Part shown: positions 33,243-42,587 of the stretch, piece by piece
Position numbering within the stretch: position 1 is the first letter of the stretch
How the letters are laid out: the number at the start of each line of letters is the position of its first letter
Source: Erinaceus europaeus
Lineage: Eukaryota; Chordata; Mammalia; Eulipotyphla; Erinaceidae
Assembly: GCF_950295315.1 (NCBI RefSeq)
Contig: NC_080181.1
Coordinates: forward strand, 39,647,375-39,711,374
Length of the DNA: 64,000 nucleotides
Direction of reading: 5' to 3'
Translations under genes and position numbers: made by a program
The notes under the pieces: model-generated
Told to the model about the DNA's origin: nothing
Seen by the model: only the letters and a program-made list of their open reading frames with translations
Database searches by the model: none

Positions 33243-33487
33243 AAAATGCAGACTTATATCTCAGATATATACTAGTCATAGTTTTTATAGGTACCAGATG
33301 TCTGTGAATTAGTGTTGATATCCTACTGTTTTTTGGTGTGTGTTGTGAAAACACAATGGCCCCACCCATATGAAGTAATGAAGAATGTTTAGCATGAATT
33401 GTGTCCCATTCCCATACTTTTTTTTTGTTTGGTTATTAGCTCACTATTTTTATTATCTGGGATTTTATTCACATAAAATATATAGAG

Positions 33488-33685
33488 GGCAGGAGGCTGG
33501 GTGGTTGTATACCTGATTGAACATACACATTACAGAGTGTGAGAACCTGTGTTCAAGTCTCTGGTCCTTACCTTCAGGGGGAGACCATAAAACAGTACTG
33601 CAGATATCTCTCACCTCTCTCCTTCTCTACCTTCTGCTTCTCTCAATTTCTCACTGTTGCTATCAAAAAGAGAGAGAGAGGGGTC
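33488..33685 (+). mobile_element. SINE family B
   Basis: Forward, diverged B: ggaggctgggtggttgtata, tgttcaagtctctggtcctt, aacagtactgcagatatctc. Confidence 0.8.
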
Positions 33686-34428
33686 TAGTAGGTTGTCATC
33701 TCATATTCACACCCAGTTCCCTTACACCAGTCACTCTTATTGAAATAGAGCAAGTGATCACTGACTTTACATTTCACTGTCAAAATTACTTTGCACTCAT
33801 CAATTGGACTGATACCAGTTTTCTCTTAAATCTTCTCCAAAATAGTAAGGAAAGAGAAGTCAGTTTCCTTCACTTACCACAACCTTAAATACAAACAATT
33901 CAAAGGGGAATTATGTCTAGCAAAGTAATATAGTAAATAAGATAATCTTTTCTGTAAGATGTAAAGTCAGTCACAAAGCTAAGCTACTTTTCCTAAGACC
34001 ACATTCTGCCCACAGCAAGGTCAGCACTTGTAGGATGAAGGGGAAAGTGTGGATGAAGGTAAAATTGTGTTTTCCAAAGACCACCATGAAAAAGCTTGTG
34101 GGTATATACCAAAGCTCTGTCTCCCAAAGATGGATTTCATTCCCTTTCAGTCTAAATTTGTAAGAGAAGATTCTACTTAGAGGGCACAGGTTTCAGGTAA
34201 GAATGAAGTTGACGGAGGTTCTGCTGTCCATTCAGTGACACAAAAAAATCCAAAAAATTATGACACTAGTTTTTGCAAAAAGGGAAAAAAATGGAGGGGT
34301 AAAATAAAAAAGGCTTTATTGCCATCTGAATACACCATAGAGGTCTGTACTCAAAGTATACTCTCAAATTAACCTCATTAAACACACAGGAGAAAAATCT
34401 GAATGTATTTTTTACTAGAAAGTCAAAT
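33686..34428. other. Unclassified sequence
   Basis: About 740 bp; no family recognised. An AT-rich aataaaaaaggctttattgc block near 34302 resembles a reverse poly-A signal but has no supporting context. Confidence 0.3.
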
Positions 34429-34494
34429 TTTAGGGGGCTGACCAGTGACTCATCTGGTAGAGAAAACATATTACCAGTGCAAGGTCCCTAATTT

Positions 34495-34673
34495 TATTTT
34501 TTACTTTACATAACAACTTTATTTTTTATAGGCATATAGACAATAAACAAAGTAAACATTTAGCTGGTTCTTAACATCTGCCAAGTATGAATCTGTTCTA
34601 AACTGTTCCATTAAGTTCCAGTCTCTAAATATTTTAAATTCAATAATCGTCGTTGTCATCAGAGTCCCTACTT
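34495..34673 (-). pseudogene. 3' fragment of a processed pseudogene, parent gene unknown
   Basis: On the minus strand this reads as the last codons of an mRNA ending ...SDDNDDY-stop. About 150 nt of AT-rich 3' UTR follow, then AATAAA (complement at 34518-34523), and an A-rich tail about 15 nt later. Flanked by near-identical direct repeats gtccctaattt (34484-34494) and gtccctacttt (34674-34684) inside an older SINE. Direct repeats, poly-A signal and tail are hallmarks of L1-mediated retrocopying. I could not identify the parent mRNA, and the coding part is too short to name. Confidence 0.6.
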
Positions 34674-34747
34674 TGAGCCCCTCAGCCACATGAGAGTCCC
34701 TTCAAAGGAGGAAGCTTCACAAGCATCGGAGTGGTGCTGTGGTGCAT

Positions 34748-34841
34748 CTCTCTCTCTGTCTCTCTCTCTCTGTCTCTCTGTCTCTCTCTGTCTCTCTCTC
34801 TCTGTCTCTCTCTCTCCCTCTGTGTGTGTGTGTGTGTGTGT
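34748..34841. repeat. (TCTCTG)n / (GT)n compound repeat
   Basis: Expanded from the pyrimidine tail of the surrounding SINE. Confidence 0.93.
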
Positions 34842-35108
34842 ATGTTTCTATCTTTCTGTTTTTGACCCTGTATCTAGAGGAAAGAAACAAATGGCCATTA
34901 GTTGTTATGGAATCATGCAGGTACCAAACCCCAGTGAGAACACTTGTGTCAAAGTAAATAAAAATTAAGTAAAAAGAGACAAGTTTTAGTTTTCAGTAGC
35001 TGTCTTTTTGCCTCGTATTTTACTAATGCCAACTCAAGTTATAATTAACTGCACAAACACACAATGAAACAAATAAAATCAGCTTTCATCTGGAAAGAAT
35101 AAGACCAT

Positions 35109-35396
35109 GCTGGGAGTCAGGCAGCACAGAGGGTTAAGTGCAGCTGGTGCAAAGCGCAAGGACCAGCTTAAGGATCCCAGTTCCAGCCCCAGGTTCCCCA
35201 CCTGCAGGGGAGTCGCTTCACAGGTGGTGAAGCAGGTCTGTAGGTGTCTATCTTTTTCTCCCCCTCTCTGTCTTCCCCTCCTCTCTCCATTTCTCTCTGT
35301 CCTATCCAACAACAATGACAAGAATAATAACTACAACAATAAAACAACAAGGGCAATGGGAAATAGATAAATAAATATTTTTTTAAAATTCTTAAA
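35109..35396 (+). mobile_element. SINE family A with short target-site duplication
   Basis: Forward A: gctgggagtcaggcagcaca head (slightly shortened), tail caataaaacaacaagggcaa. Short flanking repeat aataagac at 35098-35105 and about 35400-35407. Confidence 0.9.
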
Positions 35397-35499
35397 AAAA
35401 ATAAGACTCTATGGAAGTTTAACATCTAAATAAATGATTTCAGGCAGATAATCAAAATTAACATGCCAAGTAGTATAACATAAATAAAGCAATATGCAA

Positions 35500-35575
35500 A
35501 TATACACGTCCCATGGTCTTCATGCTTGGTAACCTGTGCTCTCTACTGGATGAGCCACCAGCTGGCCCCCATTTG
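35500..35575 (-). mobile_element. SINE family B head fragment
   Basis: ggatgagccaccagctggcc is the complement of a B head; the rest is missing. Confidence 0.6.
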
Positions 35576-35621
35576 CAAAAATGTTATATAACCTCCGAGA
35601 CTTTCCAAGGTATCCTTTTTT

Positions 35622-35950
35622 TTCCTGCCTCCCCCCCTTTCTTTCCCCTGTTTCCAGGGTTATCTCTGGTGTTCGGTGATTGCACTACAAATCTACTGCT
35701 CCTGGTGGCCATATTTTTCTATTTATTTATGTATTATGTGTTTATTTATTTTTATAAGATAGAAATTGAGAAAGGGGGAGATAGAAAGGGAGAAAGAAAC
35801 ACACCTTCAGATCTGCTTCACCCCTTGTGAAGTGACCCGCTCCCCCCCCCCCCGGCAGGTGGGGAGCTGGGACTCAAACCAGGACCCTTGCACCCCTCAT
35901 GCTTTGTACTATGTGCACTTAATCCGGTGCACCACTGCCAGGCCTCCCCC
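35622..35950 (-). mobile_element. SINE B-long/A-long hybrid
   Basis: Module (tttccagggttatctctggt, gctcctggtggccatatttt), tttatttatttttataagat linker, then gaagtgacccgctc, a C-run at 35844-35854, and head ccactgccaggcctccc. Confidence 0.8.
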
Positions 35951-35967
35951 CACCCCCTTTCTTTCTT

Positions 35968-36105
35968 TCTTTTTTTTTTTTTTACCAGAGTACTCACTGC
36001 TCAGCTCTGGTTTCTGGTAGTGCAGTGAATTGAACCTCAGACATTGGAACCTCAGGCATGAGAGTCTTTATGAGATAAGCTTTATGCTATCTACCTCAGC
36101 CAGGG
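35968..36105 (-). mobile_element. SINE family C
   Basis: Poly-T end, ctcactgctcagctctggtt, tgaattgaacctcagacatt, head ataagctttatgctatctac. Confidence 0.8.
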
Positions 36106-36194
36106 ATCCTGTTTTCTAGTAATTACTTACTTATAATTGACTTAGTTCTTGATGTTATGTCTGTTTTAAACTATTGATAATAATGCTATTAATA

Positions 36195-36308
36195 GCAGAC
36201 CAGGAGGTGGTATTGTGGATAGAGTGTTGGACTCTCAGGCTTGAGGTCCTGATTTTGATCACCTCACACACTTTCTCATGAATAAATAAATGAATCATTA
36301 AAATTAAT
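36195..36308 (+). mobile_element. SINE family D, internally shortened
   Basis: gaccaggaggtggtattgtg, gatagagtgttggactctca, then a deleted middle, and the tail tctcatgaataaataaatga. Confidence 0.78.
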
Positions 36309-36409
36309 GTTGTTAGAAATGTCTGGAGGCATTCACCTAGATCCAGGTAAATTGCTCATGCATATTCCCTCCTTTCAAGCCAGTGTTATGTTTGGACTAG
36401 CCTACAGGG

Positions 36410-36696
36410 TTTGGTTTTTTTTTTTTTTAATTTTTTAAAAAAATATTTATTCCCTTTTTGTTGCCTTTGTTGTTTTATTGTTGTTGTTGATGTTGTCGTT
36501 GTTGGATAGAACAGAGAGAAATGGAGAGAGGAGGGGAAGACAGATGGGGGAGAGGAAGACACCTGCAGACCTGCTTCACTGCCTGTGAATCAACTCCCCT
36601 GTAGGTGAGGAACTGGGGACTCAAACCAGCATCCTTATGCCGGTCCTTGTGCTTTGTGCCATGTGTGCTTAACCCGCTGCGCTGCCACCCAACTCC
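36410..36696 (-). mobile_element. SINE family A with target-site duplication
   Basis: Reverse A element flanked by ctagcctacaggg (36397-36409) and ctagcttacaggg (36697-36709). Confidence 0.94.
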
Positions 36697-36709
36697 CTAG
36701 CTTACAGGG

Positions 36710-37165
36710 GTCTTAAGATTGCAAGATGTTCTTTAGCAGTAGCCACCAGGAAACTTCAAAACAGGTTTCCTATTTAAAGACCTGGAAATTACTCAGCATT
36801 CCTGAACTATAGTGAGGTTATATCCTGCAGACAAAGAAAGAATCAGGGCCTTGGGGTCCTGGTTTTTTCTGGTTTGACTACCTTACACTTTGTTGATGAA
36901 GTTAAATGATAAGGACAGGGATTCAAAACTGGGGGAGAAAAATAAAAGACGTGAAAGGGGCAAAAAAGACAAGTCTGTTCTGATTTGCCATCATCTAAAT
37001 CAGTCAGGATCTTTAAACAAAGGGAGACTGGTAAAATGTCTCAGTTCTCCTTGAAGTAGACACTAGTTTCTGCATCAAGAAAAAAATCAGCTGTGGACAC
37101 TTACAGTACCATTCATTATTGAGATTAACGAAGTTTGCACAGAGGTTTTCTTCTTTTAAAAGACA
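36710..37165. other. Unclassified sequence
   Basis: Nothing recognised. Confidence 0.35.
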
Positions 37166-37167
37166 AG

Positions 37168-37470
37168 TATTCGGGGTCAGGCAGTTATACACTTGGCACA
37201 TATCACCACATGCAAGGATATGAGTTTGAGTCCCCACTCCCACCTGTAGGGAGGACACATCACAAACAGTGAAACAGGTCTGCAAGTCTCTGTCTGTTTC
37301 TCTCCCAATCTACCCCCCCCCCAATTTATCTCTGTCCTGTCAAATCAAACTAGAAAGAAAAAAGGAAAAAAAAAAGGCTGACAAGAACCCTGGCTTCTTT
37401 GTGCTGACACTGAGACTCAGCAATAACTCTGGAGGCAAAAACAAAAAACAAAACAAAACAAAAAAAACCC
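37168..37470 (+). mobile_element. SINE family B-long
   Basis: ggggtcaggcagttatacac head, gtttgagtccccactcccac, C-run in the tail, then module ctgacaagaaccctggcttc to cagcaataactctggaggca and an A-rich end. Confidence 0.82.
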
Positions 37471-37484
37471 AAGTTTTCTTTTTA

Positions 37485-37592
37485 AAAATATGTTTACCTT
37501 AGTTGGATGAGAGATACAGAGAGAAAGAGAGATCAGAGCATTGCTCAGCAGGAACATCTTTTGCATAACTATTATTGTGTCTCCTCTGCCCT
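37485..37592 (-). mobile_element. SINE family C, shortened
   Basis: agagatcagagcattgctca and head gcataactattattgtgtct. Confidence 0.7.
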
Positions 37593-37608
37593 CAGAAGAT
37601 TGCTTCTT

Positions 37609-37900
37609 TTTTTTTTTTTAACATTTTATTTATTTATTTTCCCTTTTGTTGTCCTTATTTGTTTAACATTGTTGTGGTTATTGATGTAATTGTTGTCGGA
37701 TAGGACAGAGAGAAATGGAGAGAGGAGGGGAAGACAGAGAGGAGGAGAGAAGGACAGACACCTACAGACCTGCTTCACTTCTTGTGAAGTGACTGACTCC
37801 CCTGCAGGTGGGGAGCCAGGGGCTCGAACCGGGATCCCTTAAGCCAGTCCTTGCGCTTTGTGCCACATGCACTTAACCAGCTGTGCCACCGCCTGACTCC
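37609..37900 (-). mobile_element. SINE family A with perfect target-site duplication
   Basis: Reverse A element flanked by identical 16-mers cagaagattgcttctt at 37593-37608 and 37901-37916. It has a 4-bp gact duplication in the core (gaagtgactgactcccctgc). Confidence 0.95.
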
Positions 37901-37916
37901 CAGAAGATTGCTTCTT

Positions 37917-38380
37917 ATAGTAAAGTTATGGTACAATTTCTACCTCTGCATTCGGAAGAGTATGGAAAAGGACACTAACACTTGCTACCTTGTTTTAAAA
38001 ATGAATCTGATGCCCAAACAGTGGAGTGACCAAGTGCTGGTAAAGGAGTTTAGCTTAGGAACCTCTCCATGTGCCTCAGAGAAGAGGCAAACTTCAACAG
38101 ACTATTGTGCTTGATGACTGTTAAAACATGCATGTCAACAAATCACAGAGATAGAATGAAGACACTGCAGATGTCACAATATGTCAGAGATTTAATAGCT
38201 GTAATAGACGTGGAGTACAGAGATTTGAGTAACTCCAGCTCTAGAGGGAAATCTAGGCAAAGGTCCCATTTTTGTCTTGTCACCGATGAGGAAATGAAAG
38301 TGATACAACTTATGTATAATTGATAATCTAGTAAATGCAAATTAAAGCAATAATGAGCTTTCTCTTTGATTTGTTTCATT
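37917..38380. other. Unclassified sequence
   Basis: No repeat or exon recognised. Confidence 0.35.
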
Positions 38381-38382
38381 TT

Positions 38383-38565
38383 TTGGGTTAGTATTTATTT
38401 ATTTGAGACAGAGAAATTTAGAAGGGAGGGAGAGATAGAGATAAAGAGACAGACTAAGACACCTGCAGCCCTGCTTCACTACTTGTGAAGCTTTCCCCCT
38501 GCAGGTAGGGATAGTGGGCTTGAACCTGGGTCCTTGTGCACTGTAATGTGTGTGCTTAACCCCTT
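38383..38565 (-). mobile_element. SINE family B, head truncated
   Basis: tagtatttatttatttgaga tail, cacctgcagccctgcttcac, then ends at gtgtgcttaacccct without the distal head. Confidence 0.82.
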
Positions 38566-38661
38566 TTATTTGCTTTATAAATGATCTTCAGTATAAGTAG
38601 AAGACCTGCAAGCAGCTACTCCTAGAAGTTAACTCATGTGAGCAAATCTTAAGAATATACA

Positions 38662-38797
38662 CTCAGGTAGGGGTAGTTAGCATAATGATTATGCAGAAGA
38701 CTCATGTTGGAGGCTCTGAAATCTCAGGAGGTTCAATCCTTTACACCAGCTGAGCAGTGCGGTGCTCTGGTAAAAGAAAAAGGAAAAAAAAAAGAAT
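38662..38797 (+). mobile_element. SINE family C
   Basis: ggggtagttagcataatgat, tatgcagaagactcatgttg, gaggttcaatcctttacacc, tgctctggtaaaagaaaaag. Confidence 0.85.
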
Positions 38798-39940
38798 GTA
38801 CATTTGTAACCTGTATGTATTCCACAAAATAGCCAGTAGTATGGACACTGATCTTTATGTCATAAAGTTATCTTCACTGTGTAATTTATAGCATTGAAAA
38901 AATGGGGATTGGATTAAACTGTGGTGCATCCACTTAATGGATTATACTGCTACCAAATAGCCTAGCTCTGAGTTCTGAGAAATTGGAATACAAATTTCAG
39001 ACACAGGATATAGATTGTAAAGAATATGTTTATCAGAAGGACAGCTCAGAGAGGAGACAATGGAAAGTGAGTCAGCTGACCTTTGAATAGCTACAGCACT
39101 GGGCACATATGTCAGGTGGGAGTAAATAGAAATTAGAACCCATTTGATTGTCTTTGAACTTCTTAGTTCTAGCATTAGCATAAACATGTCACACAGGAAA
39201 ATGTGAAAATGTGTTGGAGATTCTGGGGATACTTGGTTTCACTGTTTGTCCAGGTTTGCAAATAAAGTTGTCTCCCGTCCACATTTATCCTATATAGAGA
39301 GAAATACTGAAAATAAGATGCTGACAGTGAAGGTTTTTAGATTTTTCTTCATCTAGATTTTCCTGTCTACCACTGCCAGCTGGTTCTTAATAAAATTTCT
39401 CTTCTTCATTTACTAGCACAACCCTCCTGTGTTCCTTGTCTAGTTAGCCTGCCTCAATACTGTAATAAATGAATCTTTGAAAAAGGTTGAATGAGGGAAG
39501 AGGTCCAACATGTAATTTTAGATGTAATGAAATACTCAGCTGAAAATTCAATATATGCTTGATAATATTCATTTGCAATGTGAATGTGTTTATTTCTTTG
39601 AAATCTCTCCAATAAATAATTGTTTTCTTTAATCAGAGAAATATACTTACTAAAATACTTTTCAAAATGAAAGTTAAACTCCCTCTTTTTTTTTTTGCCA
39701 TAAGTTAACTTGGAGTTTTAAAATCACATGTGCTCATTGTCTCTTTGAAAGATCACATAAAATGGCTCTCTCATACTTCATAATGCATAGAGCTGCCAAG
39801 ATTTGCTGGCTTAAAAAATTAACATTCATGTAGTTTAACATCCTAGTAAACATTGCATTGTCTCTGAGTACTTTTATAACTATCTTTACCATTTTCAAAA
39901 CGGATTGATAGTATTTCTTTCAGACAAGACAGGCAATTTT
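38798..39940. other. Unclassified, AT-rich, single-copy-looking block
   Basis: About 1.1 kb. Contains ctggttcttaataaaatttc at 39381-39400 and gcaaataaagttgtctcccg at 39258-39277, both of a form seen in retroviral LTR polyadenylation regions. No boundaries or paired LTR are visible, so this is only a hint. Confidence 0.3.
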
Positions 39941-39949
39941 ACATCATAT

Positions 39950-40090
39950 ATACTCATGCTCACACACACAGAGAAGGGGGGAGGAGGAAGGGAGGGAGGG
40001 AGATCAGAACTCTACAACAGGATGAGTATCCCAGGGATCAGACTGGAAAGTTCAGCCATGTAAGTTCTGTGTTTTACCAGCCTCACTGTT
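39950..40090 (-). mobile_element. Probable diverged SINE (C/E-like)
   Basis: Purine tract (gaggaggaagggagggaggg), agatcagaactctacaacag and a head-like gttttaccagcctcactg. Confidence 0.4.
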
Positions 40091-40137
40091 TGCTCCATTG
40101 TAATTTCCCAAAATTTCTGTCATTTTAAAAAGAAGTA

Positions 40138-40298
40138 CTTATAAGTCAAAGACATAGCTTAACTTATTATAGTACTGGACTTGCATATGTGAGGCCTAAA
40201 GGCCAGATTCAGTTCTGGCAGTACCATCTTATGCCAGAACTGAACAGTACTCTGGTGTCTCTCTCTCCTTCAAAAAAAAAAAAAGTAGAAAAGAAAGA
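40138..40298 (+). mobile_element. SINE, tRNA-like, diverged
   Basis: aagacatagcttaacttatt head-like, cagattcagttctggcagta, cagaactgaacagtactctg, tail tctctccttcaaaaaaaaaa. Confidence 0.5.
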
Positions 40299-40454
40299 AA
40301 AAGAATACACATAGTCTCAAAGGAGATGAACTTACCCAAATATTTTGATATTGCAATATATTCTTTGTCAACTTCATACATATTTCCTGTTAAATTAAAA
40401 AAAAAAGTCATTTGTAGTTCGGTTTAAAGCTGAGGGAAAGAAGGTATTAGAGAG

Positions 40455-40738
40455 GGAGTTGGGTGGTAGTGCAGCGGGTTAAGCACAGGTGGTGCCAAGT
40501 GCAAGGACTGGCATAAGGATCCCGAATTGAGTCCCAGGCTCCCTACCTGCAGGGGGGTTGCTTCACAAGTGGTGAAGCAGGTCTGCAGGTGTCTTTCTCT
40601 CTCCCTCTCTGTCTTCCCCATCTCTCTCCATTTCTCTGTCCTATCTAACAGTGATGATGTCAACAACAAAGATAACTACAACAATAAAAAACAAAAAGAG
40701 CAACAAAAGGGAAACAAATATAAAATATTTTTTTAAAA
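40455..40738 (+). mobile_element. SINE family A with target-site duplication
   Basis: Forward A element; gggagttgggtggtagtgca head, tail acaataaaaaacaaaaagag. Flanks gaaggtattagag (40440-40452) and gaagctattagag (40741-40753), one mismatch. Confidence 0.93.
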
Positions 40739-40954
40739 AAGAAGCTATTAGAGGGTGTCCCACTCACTCTGTCATGCCCATGATGTTCATTTCCATGTTT
40801 CTATATTTTGGACTCAGAACAAATAGACATAAGTAATCACTGTCCAAACATTAGATTGGACTCTATTTGGGACCCCACTCCATGGTCTAAGAACCTCTAA
40901 AAGTGCGTGGTTGTGTTTCAACCTATGGATTGGAGGCGATTAAGAGTTTTAAGG

Positions 40955-41062
40955 GTCTGGGTAGTAGTACACGGGGTAGAACAGACAAGTTTTCTTGAAC
41001 AAAAACGTGGATTCATGTCCCTGGTCCCCATCTACATGCAAACACTAGAAGGGCCATACCAG
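40955..41062 (+). mobile_element. SINE family B fragment (head and core only)
   Basis: gggtctgggtagtagtacac and gattcatgtccctggtcccc; the tail is missing. Confidence 0.6.
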
Positions 41063-41194
41063 TTGGTATAGACACATATGAGTACCGTCTGTGAAGCCTC
41101 CACCTGGACACAAGAGATAAGGGAGCTCTTTATAAGAACCTCAGTCCTTGCCCAAGGTTGGTACCTCACTAGAGGACCCCCTCCCATTTCTTTC

Positions 41195-41497
41195 TTTCTT
41201 TCCTTTTTTTTTCCCTTCTTTCCTACAGGGTTATTGTTGGGGCTTGGCACCAGCACTACAAATCCACTGCTCCTGGTGGTCATTTTTTTCCCATTTTATT
41301 GGATAGAAATAGAGAGCCATTGAGAGAAGAGGGGGAGATAGAGAGGGAATAGATAGAAAGAAGCACTTGCTTCACCGCTTGTGAGGCGTCCTCTCTTGCT
41401 GGTGGGAAGCTGGGGGCTTGAACCCAAATCCTTGCATGGGTCCTTGTGCTTAGTACTATGTGTGCTTAACTAGGTGTACCACCTGGCCTGGCCCCCA
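41195..41497 (-). mobile_element. SINE A/B-long
   Basis: Module ctacagggttattgttgggg, tgctcctggtggtcattttt, cattttattggatagaaata; core; head accacctggcctggccccc. Confidence 0.85.
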
Positions 41498-41516
41498 CCC
41501 CTACTATTTCTTTTCT

Positions 41517-41665
41517 TCTTCTTCTTTTTTAATAGACACCTGCAGACCTGCTTCACAGCTTGTGAAGCAATTCCCTTGCAGGTGGGGAGTGGGGAGCGGG
41601 GGGCTGGACTCAAACTGAGATCCTTACACTGCACTTAACCTGCTGCGCTACTGCCCGACTCCCTT
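41517..41665 (-). mobile_element. SINE family A, tail-shortened, with perfect target-site duplication
   Basis: Contains only core and head (acacctgcagacctgcttca to ctactgcccgactccc) after a short T-rich end. Yet it is flanked by identical 19-mers cccctactatttcttttct at 41498-41516 and 41666-41684. The missing tail and purine block suggest internal priming or an internal deletion. Confidence 0.9.
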
Positions 41666-41684
41666 CCCCTACTATTTCTTTTCT

Positions 41685-42430
41685 GGAGCACCTCTTCAGC
41701 TTCCCTCCTATCCCTTCCTTCCTGGAAGGGCTACTCTGCTCCTAATAAACTTGCCCTGTACTTTACTCTGTCTGCAGAGCTATACTATGTTTCCCTTTCT
41801 TGAATGTAGTGACTGCCACCCATTCTTGTTTGTCTAGGTCTCAAGAACCAGAGAAACGAAACAGCACTAGAACTCCAACTAGCTTAGCACCTTGCTCAAG
41901 GCTCTCATTTTGCAGGCTGGGGGAAAGCAAGACCCAAGGAACACTTTTTGTGTGGAGGCCAGCTCAGGCTCCAGTCTGGGTCCTTCCCCTAAGCCAGGCT
42001 GCCTTCAGGCTAGGAGGGCACTCCAGAGGAAGCCCTTCTCAGGCATCACAAGGAACAGGCTGGGATCTGTCAGCAGAGCCTGGCAAATCTGCTTACAACT
42101 CCATATCCAGCAAAGCGGCTTCCAAATCCCAGTGGAGAGCCAGAGGGCTTGAGACAAGCCAAATATCAATCTGATAAATCAGAACCAAGTGTGAAAACTG
42201 TCACTTGCTCCTTGTTCCTGCTTCTCTCTAGAGCCATTTTTATTTTTCCTTTTCATCACCTCGCCATTTTTATCCCAGAGGCATCTGCTAGCCTGCTTGT
42301 TTCTATCAAGAGCTCTCTTGCCATCTTTCCCCCAATGCAGCAAATGAGGGGTGGACTGGCCCTAAAGAAGCCCATGTACAGGACAAGACTTGAGCCTGTT
42401 CTTGGTAGGTCTTCCATTGGTCAAGAGCAC
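41685..42430. other. Unclassified sequence, possible LTR remnant at left
   Basis: ctcctaataaacttgccctg and actttactctgtctgcagag at 41738-41779 resemble the poly-A signal/R region of an endogenous-retroviral LTR. No ends or internal region are visible. A 124-codon open frame (41800-42174) has no recognised motif. Confidence 0.35.
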
Positions 42431-42433
42431 ACA

Positions 42434-42585
42434 GCCCCTGAGGGGGGAGAGAGCATAATTGTTATGTAAGAAGACTTTCATGCCTGAGGCTCCTTGAGAG
42501 TTCTGGTTCAATCTTCCACACCAACAAATCAGAGTTGAGCTGAGCTCTGTTCCCCTCTGTATCTTTCTCTCTAACATAAGGACTC
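42434..42585 (+). mobile_element. SINE family C
   Basis: gagagagcataattgttatg, aagactttcatgcctgaggc, ctggttcaatcttccacacc, gagttgagctgagctctgtt. Confidence 0.85.
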
Positions 42586-42587
42586 AC

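Larger units (their letters stand above)
34430..34842 (+). mobile_element. SINE (F-like) split by a 179-bp retro-insertion
   Basis: Left part ggggctgaccagtgactcat to tgcaaggtccct (34435-34494). The right part resumes at ctttgagcccctcagccaca and ggaggaagcttcacaagcat (34674 on), then an expanded (TCTCTG)n/(GT)n tract. Confidence 0.65.

Noticed and set aside
34302..34330. Possible second processed-mRNA 3' end (reverse AATAAA near an A/T run)
   Set aside because: No flanking direct repeats or clear tail boundary; AT-rich background explains it.
41800..42174. 124-codon open frame in unique sequence
   Set aside because: Composition is unremarkable, no motif was recognised, and overlapping frames are similarly open.
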